8,297 bases of DNA, taken from the NCBI GenBank assembly GCA_002403895.1, contig DHIQ01000100.1:1-8297 (forward strand). The letters run 5' to 3'. Each line of letters opens with the position of its first letter. Position 1 is the first letter of the stretch. This DNA comes from Candidatus Neomicrothrix sp. UBA4742. Its GTDB lineage: Bacteria > Actinomycetota > Acidimicrobiia > Acidimicrobiales > Acidimicrobilacustridaceae. Shown here piece by piece: positions 5,863 through 8,297 of this stretch. The notes under the pieces were generated by a model. That model ran no database searches. It saw only the letters and a program-made list of their open reading frames with translations, and was not told where the DNA came from. The translations under genes were made by a program, and so were the position numbers.

Positions 5863-7034
5863 CCGCCGTGACCGACCGCGACCAGCTTGCCGCCCTGGCG
5901 GCGCGGGCCAACGACGCCCGGGCCAATATCGAGTTCGAAGACGATGGCATGACCCTCAACATCGGGCCCCAACATCCCGCCACCCACGGCACGTTGCGCA
6001 TCGTGGCCAAGATCGATGGTGAGCAGGTGGTGTCGGCTGAGCCCATCGCCGGCTACATGCACCGGGGCTACGAGAAGCTCACCGAGGTCCGCACCTATCC
6101 GCAGGTGACGACGCTCATCAACCGCATCGATTGGCTGGGCAGCTTCGCCAACGAGGTGCCGTTCATCCTCGCCGCGGAGAAGCTCATGGGCATCGAGGCT
6201 CCGCCCCGGGCCCAGCACATCCGCACGATCCTGTTCGAGTTGAGCCGCCTCGCCAACATCAGCCTCTTCCTCGGCGATCTCGCCATCCAGCTCGGTGGCC
6301 TCACGCTCGGCTTCTACTCCTTCCGTGATCGCGAGTTCGTGCTCAACCAGATCGAAGCGGTCACCGGCGGGCGCTTCCATCCCAACTTCGACCGCATCGG
6401 TGGCCTCAAGGACGATCTGCCCAAGGGCTGGATCGCCGAGACCAAGGTGGCGATGCAGAAGATGCGCGCCTTCTGCGACGAGGCCGACGACCTGCTGTTC
6501 GGCAACGAGATCTTCCAGAAGCGCACCCGGGGTATCGGCGTGATTCCCGCCGAGGTGGCGAAGTCGTACGGCCTGTCGGGCCCCAACGCCCGGGGCAGCG
6601 GCATCGACTGGGACCTGCGCCGGGACAACTGCCCGCCGGGGCTGGCTTACGACAAGGTCGACTGGAAGGTGTGGACCCACCCCGACGGCGATGCCTTCGC
6701 CCGCTCGTGGATCCGCCTCCAGGAGACCCGCGAGGCCTCCAAGATCGTCGACCAGTTGCTCGACACCATCCCCAGTGGCCCGATCATGGCCAAGGTGCCC
6801 CGCATCATCAAGGTGCCCGAGGGCGAAGCCTGGGTGGCCACCGAGAACCCCTTGGGCGAGATGGGCTATTACATCGTCTCCAAGGGCGACCTCGTCCCGT
6901 TCCGGGTCAAGATCCGCTCCGCGTCGTTCAACAACGTTTCGATCGTGCCCTGGGTGTGCCGGGGCGTCTACATCCCCGACGTGATCACCATCCTGGCCAG
7001 CCTCTACTTCATCCTGGGCGACATCGACCGATGA
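5859..7034 (+). CDS. nuoD: NADH-quinone oxidoreductase subunit D (NuoD), divergent quinone site
   Basis: A 391-residue 49-kDa subunit, the main wall of the quinone-reduction site beside NuoB's cluster N2. Seen: GPQHPATHG (36-44) with quinone-site H43, MHRGYEK (R69), [20 protein letters not shown] with H174 (equivalent of the histidine linked to N2 protonation), SGIDWDLR and the C-terminal GDIDR ending. Aligned from memory, without gaps, to the mitochondrial 49-kDa subunit, three normally conserved positions differ: W92 for the quinone-binding Tyr, I134 for a His, and Q144 for the Asp that partners the quinone-site His. D140, one helical turn before Q144, might substitute. The C-terminal domain lacks the usual block containing HFKxx[15 protein letters not shown] is followed soon by [14 protein letters not shown], as in the NdhH/FpoD type. 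The ATG overlaps nuoC, and the stop overlaps nuoH (ATGA), so no nuoEFG intervene. Confidence 0.96.
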   Translation: MTAVTDRDQLAALAARANDARANIEFEDDGMTLNIGPQHPATHGTLRIVAKIDGEQVVSAEPIAGYMHRGYEKLTEVRTYPQVTTLINRIDWLGSFANEVPFILAAEKLMGIEAPPRAQHIRTILFELSRLANISLFLGDLAIQLGGLTLGFYSFRDREFVLNQIEAVTGGRFHPNFDRIGGLKDDLPKGWIAETKVAMQKMRAFCDEADDLLFGNEIFQKRTRGIGVIPAEVAKSYGLSGPNARGSGIDWDLRRDNCPPGLAYDKVDWKVWTHPDGDAFARSWIRLQETREASKIVDQLLDTIPSGPIMAKVPRIIKVPEGEAWVATENPLGEMGYYIVSKGDLVPFRVKIRSASFNNVSIVPWVCRGVYIPDVITILASLYFILGDIDR

Positions 7035-8068
7035 CCCACGTCCTGTCCTCAATCGATCTGGCCTACTGGCAGTCGACCCTCATCAAGCTGATCGTGGTCG
7101 CCATCTTGGTGCCGACCACGGCGCTGATCCTGGGCATCGTCTTCCTGTTCAAGGTCATGTCCTGGATGCAGAGCCGAAAAGGTCCCCAGGAGGCCGGTCC
7201 GCGCGGCCTGCTGCAACTCCTGGCCGACGGCGCCAAGTTCGTCCAGAAAGAGGATCTGATCCCGGACAAGGCCGACCGGTTCGTGTTCAAGACGGCGCCG
7301 ATCGTGGTGCTGATGAGCACGTTGTTGCTCTACGTCGCCTTGCCCGCCAGCCAGCACCTCGTGGTCGAGGACCTCGACGTCGGCGTCTTCTTCGCCCTGG
7401 CGGTCTCGTCGCTGTCGGTGATCGGCATCCTCATGGCCGGCTGGTCCTCGGCCAACAAGTACTCGCTCATGGGGGGCCTGCGGGCCGGCGGTCAGCTCAT
7501 CGCCTACGAGCTGCCCATGGTGCTGGCCGTGGTCGGCGTGGTCATCCAGGCCGGGACCCTCAGCCTCAACGGCATCGTGCAGGCTCAGGCCAACGGGGCC
7601 ATCTTCGGCTTCTCCGCCCTGGGCAACCCATTCATCCTCACTCAGTTCGTGGGCTTCTTCATCTTCCTGGCCGCGGTGCAGGCCGAACTGACGCAGACGC
7701 CGTTCGACATGCCGGTGGCCGAGTCGGAGATCGTGGGTGGCTACCAGGTCGAGTACTCGGGCTTCCGGTTCCTGTTCTTCTTCTTGGCCGAGTTCGCCAC
7801 CGCCTTCGTGTTCGCCGGCATCGCCGCCACCCTGTTCCTGGGCGGTTACTGGTTCCCCGGCGTCGACACCAGCAGCAAGATCTACTGGATCCTCGGGCCG
7901 GCGGTGTTGTTCACCAAGATCATGCTGGTGGCCTTCCTCATCTTCTGGGTCCGCTTCACCTACCCCCGCTTCCGCGAGGATCAGCTCCAGGCCTTCGCCT
8001 GGAAGTGGCTCATCCCGATCGCGCTGGTCAACATCCTGGTCACCGGCATTCTGAAGGTGGTGTTCTGA
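7031..8068 (+). CDS. nuoH: NADH-quinone oxidoreductase subunit H (NuoH)
   Basis: A 345-residue ND1 homologue anchoring the Q-module to the membrane, forming the mouth and roof of the quinone chamber and the first proton channel. Seen: about eight hydrophobic segments; [20 protein letters not shown] (47-66), the cytoplasmic loop characteristic of Nuo[21 protein letters not shown] (143-162); and the C-terminal signature [19 protein letters not shown]. In the conserved charged loop [22 protein letters not shown] (about 223-244) the acidic residues D226, E231, E233 and E241 are kept. Q222 replaces the Arg of the usual RxPFD, and V229 replaces the first Glu of the usual PEAE. The ATG start overlaps the nuoD stop by 4 bases with no clear Shine-Dalgarno site, implying coupled translation. 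Sequence upstream in this frame is the shadow of nuoD. The stop shares one base with the nuoI start. Confidence 0.96.
   Translation: MTHVLSSIDLAYWQSTLIKLIVVAILVPTTALILGIVFLFKVMSWMQSRKGPQEAGPRGLLQLLADGAKFVQKEDLIPDKADRFVFKTAPIVVLMSTLLLYVALPASQHLVVEDLDVGVFFALAVSSLSVIGILMAGWSSANKYSLMGGLRAGGQLIAYELPMVLAVVGVVIQAGTLSLNGIVQAQANGAIFGFSALGNPFILTQFVGFFIFLAAVQAELTQTPFDMPVAESEIVGGYQVEYSGFRFLFFFLAEFATAFVFAGIAATLFLGGYWFPGVDTSSKIYWILGPAVLFTKIMLVAFLIFWVRFTYPRFREDQLQAFAWKWLIPIALVNILVTGILKVVF
8053..8060 (+). promoter_or_regulatory. Ribosome binding site of nuoI
   Basis: GAAGGTGG, 7 bases before the nuoI ATG at 8068 and inside the final nuoH codons. It confirms that start. Confidence 0.6.
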
Positions 8069-8297
8069 TGGCCCACGTTCCCGGGTTGATCAAGGGCCTT
8101 GGCGTCACGTTCGGCGAGATGGTCAAGACGCTGAAGCCCGACAGCCGGGGCGGCGGTCCGGTCACCGTCGACTACCCCCACGTCAAGGAAGACCCGGCTC
8201 CCCGGGCCCGGGGTGTGATCGCGCTCAAGGAGGAGAACTGCACGGTCTGCATGCTGTGCGCGCGCTCGTGTCCCGACTGGTGCATCTACATCGAGGG
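8068..8297 (+). CDS. nuoI: NADH-quinone oxidoreductase subunit I, 5' part (NuoI, partial)
   Basis: The first 76 codons of NuoI, the two-[4Fe-4S] ferredoxin-like subunit (clusters N6a/N6b) that passes electrons to N2 in NuoB. Seen: an N-terminal amphipathic region [19 protein letters not shown] (about 6-24), typical of the helix lying on the membrane, then [20 protein letters not shown] and the first ligand motif C58-T-V-C61-M-L-C64-A-R-S-C68-P. A fifth cysteine, C72, follows in [10 protein letters not shown], where many NuoI proteins read CPADAIYVE. The second motif lies beyond the window end. The ATG overlaps the nuoH stop by one base. NuoI directly after NuoH is the standard order. Confidence 0.93.
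   Translation, partial: MAHVPGLIKGLGVTFGEMVKTLKPDSRGGGPVTVDYPHVKEDPAPRARGVIALKEENCTVCMLCARSCPDWCIYIE

Noticed and set aside
6671..7030. A 120-residue N-terminal extension of NuoH
   Set aside because: It is a shadow of nuoD, rich in Arg/Pro/His; NuoH similarity and a clean ATGA overlap begin at 7031.
5703..7052. Minus-strand open frame of 449 codons opposite nuoC/nuoD
   Set aside because: Same artefact: Asp/Glu/His/Gly-rich translation with no recognisable family, fully covered by conserved nuoD.
1..8297. Mobile elements, CRISPR, tRNA/rRNA genes, riboswitches, frameshifted genes
   Set aside because: Coding density leaves only 96 non-coding bases. No repeats of array type, no transposase-like or RNA-gene sequence and no interrupted reading frame were seen.

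Overview
The window is almost entirely one strand of respiratory complex I (NADH:quinone oxidoreductase, Nuo) genes. Nine genes, all on +, fill it: nuoL (3' part), nuoM, nuoN, a 96-base gap, then nuoA, nuoB, nuoC, nuoD, nuoH and nuoI (5' part). High GC, strong G/C preference at third codon positions, GTG/TTG start candidates, a TANNNT-type -10 box set for a (nearly) leaderless mRNA and actinobacterial-looking protein sequences suggest a high-GC actinobacterium. An Acidimicrobiia-like lineage is my guess; no rRNA or marker gene here fixes the taxon.

Layout. 1-4221: the end of one gene run, nuoL-nuoM-nuoN, encoding the three antiporter-like proton-pumping membrane subunits, with overlaps of 1 and 4 bases. 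4222-4317: the only real intergenic space. It holds a 12-bp-arm inverted repeat with one mismatch (4258-4287) and a probable promoter (-10 TAGGCT at 4303-4308) only 9 bases before the nuoA ATG. 4318-8297: the start of a second run, nuoA-B-C-D-H-I. Every junction overlaps, so it is probably one polycistronic, translationally coupled message. A and H are membrane subunits. B, C, D and I are the peripheral Q-module, carrying the quinone site and clusters N2 and N6.

The architecture is the main point of interest. nuoD runs directly into nuoH through an ATGA overlap, so nuoE, nuoF and nuoG (the NADH-oxidising N-module) are absent from this run. The order A-B-C-D-H-I is that of 11-subunit complex I relatives (cyanobacterial/plastid NDH-1, archaeal Fpo) and of the second, EFG-less nuo sets known in some actinobacteria. 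Because nuoLMN normally end a nuo cluster and nuoA normally begins one, the window most likely spans the junction of two tandem complex I loci. A single permuted cluster is the alternative. The electron donor of the second complex cannot be read from the window.

The proteins of the second run also look divergent at the quinone site. By ungapped alignment from memory, NuoD keeps the quinone-site histidine (H43) but has Trp where complex I has its quinone-binding Tyr, and Gln where it has the His-partner Asp. NuoH has two substitutions in its conserved charged loop beside the quinone chamber. NuoC has an insertion of roughly 25-35 residues, and NuoB and NuoI have extra cysteines beside their Fe-S ligands. 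Together these suggest a complex I variant with an altered quinone pocket and an unknown electron-input partner. I saw no RNA genes, mobile elements, CRISPR arrays or foreign-looking segments.
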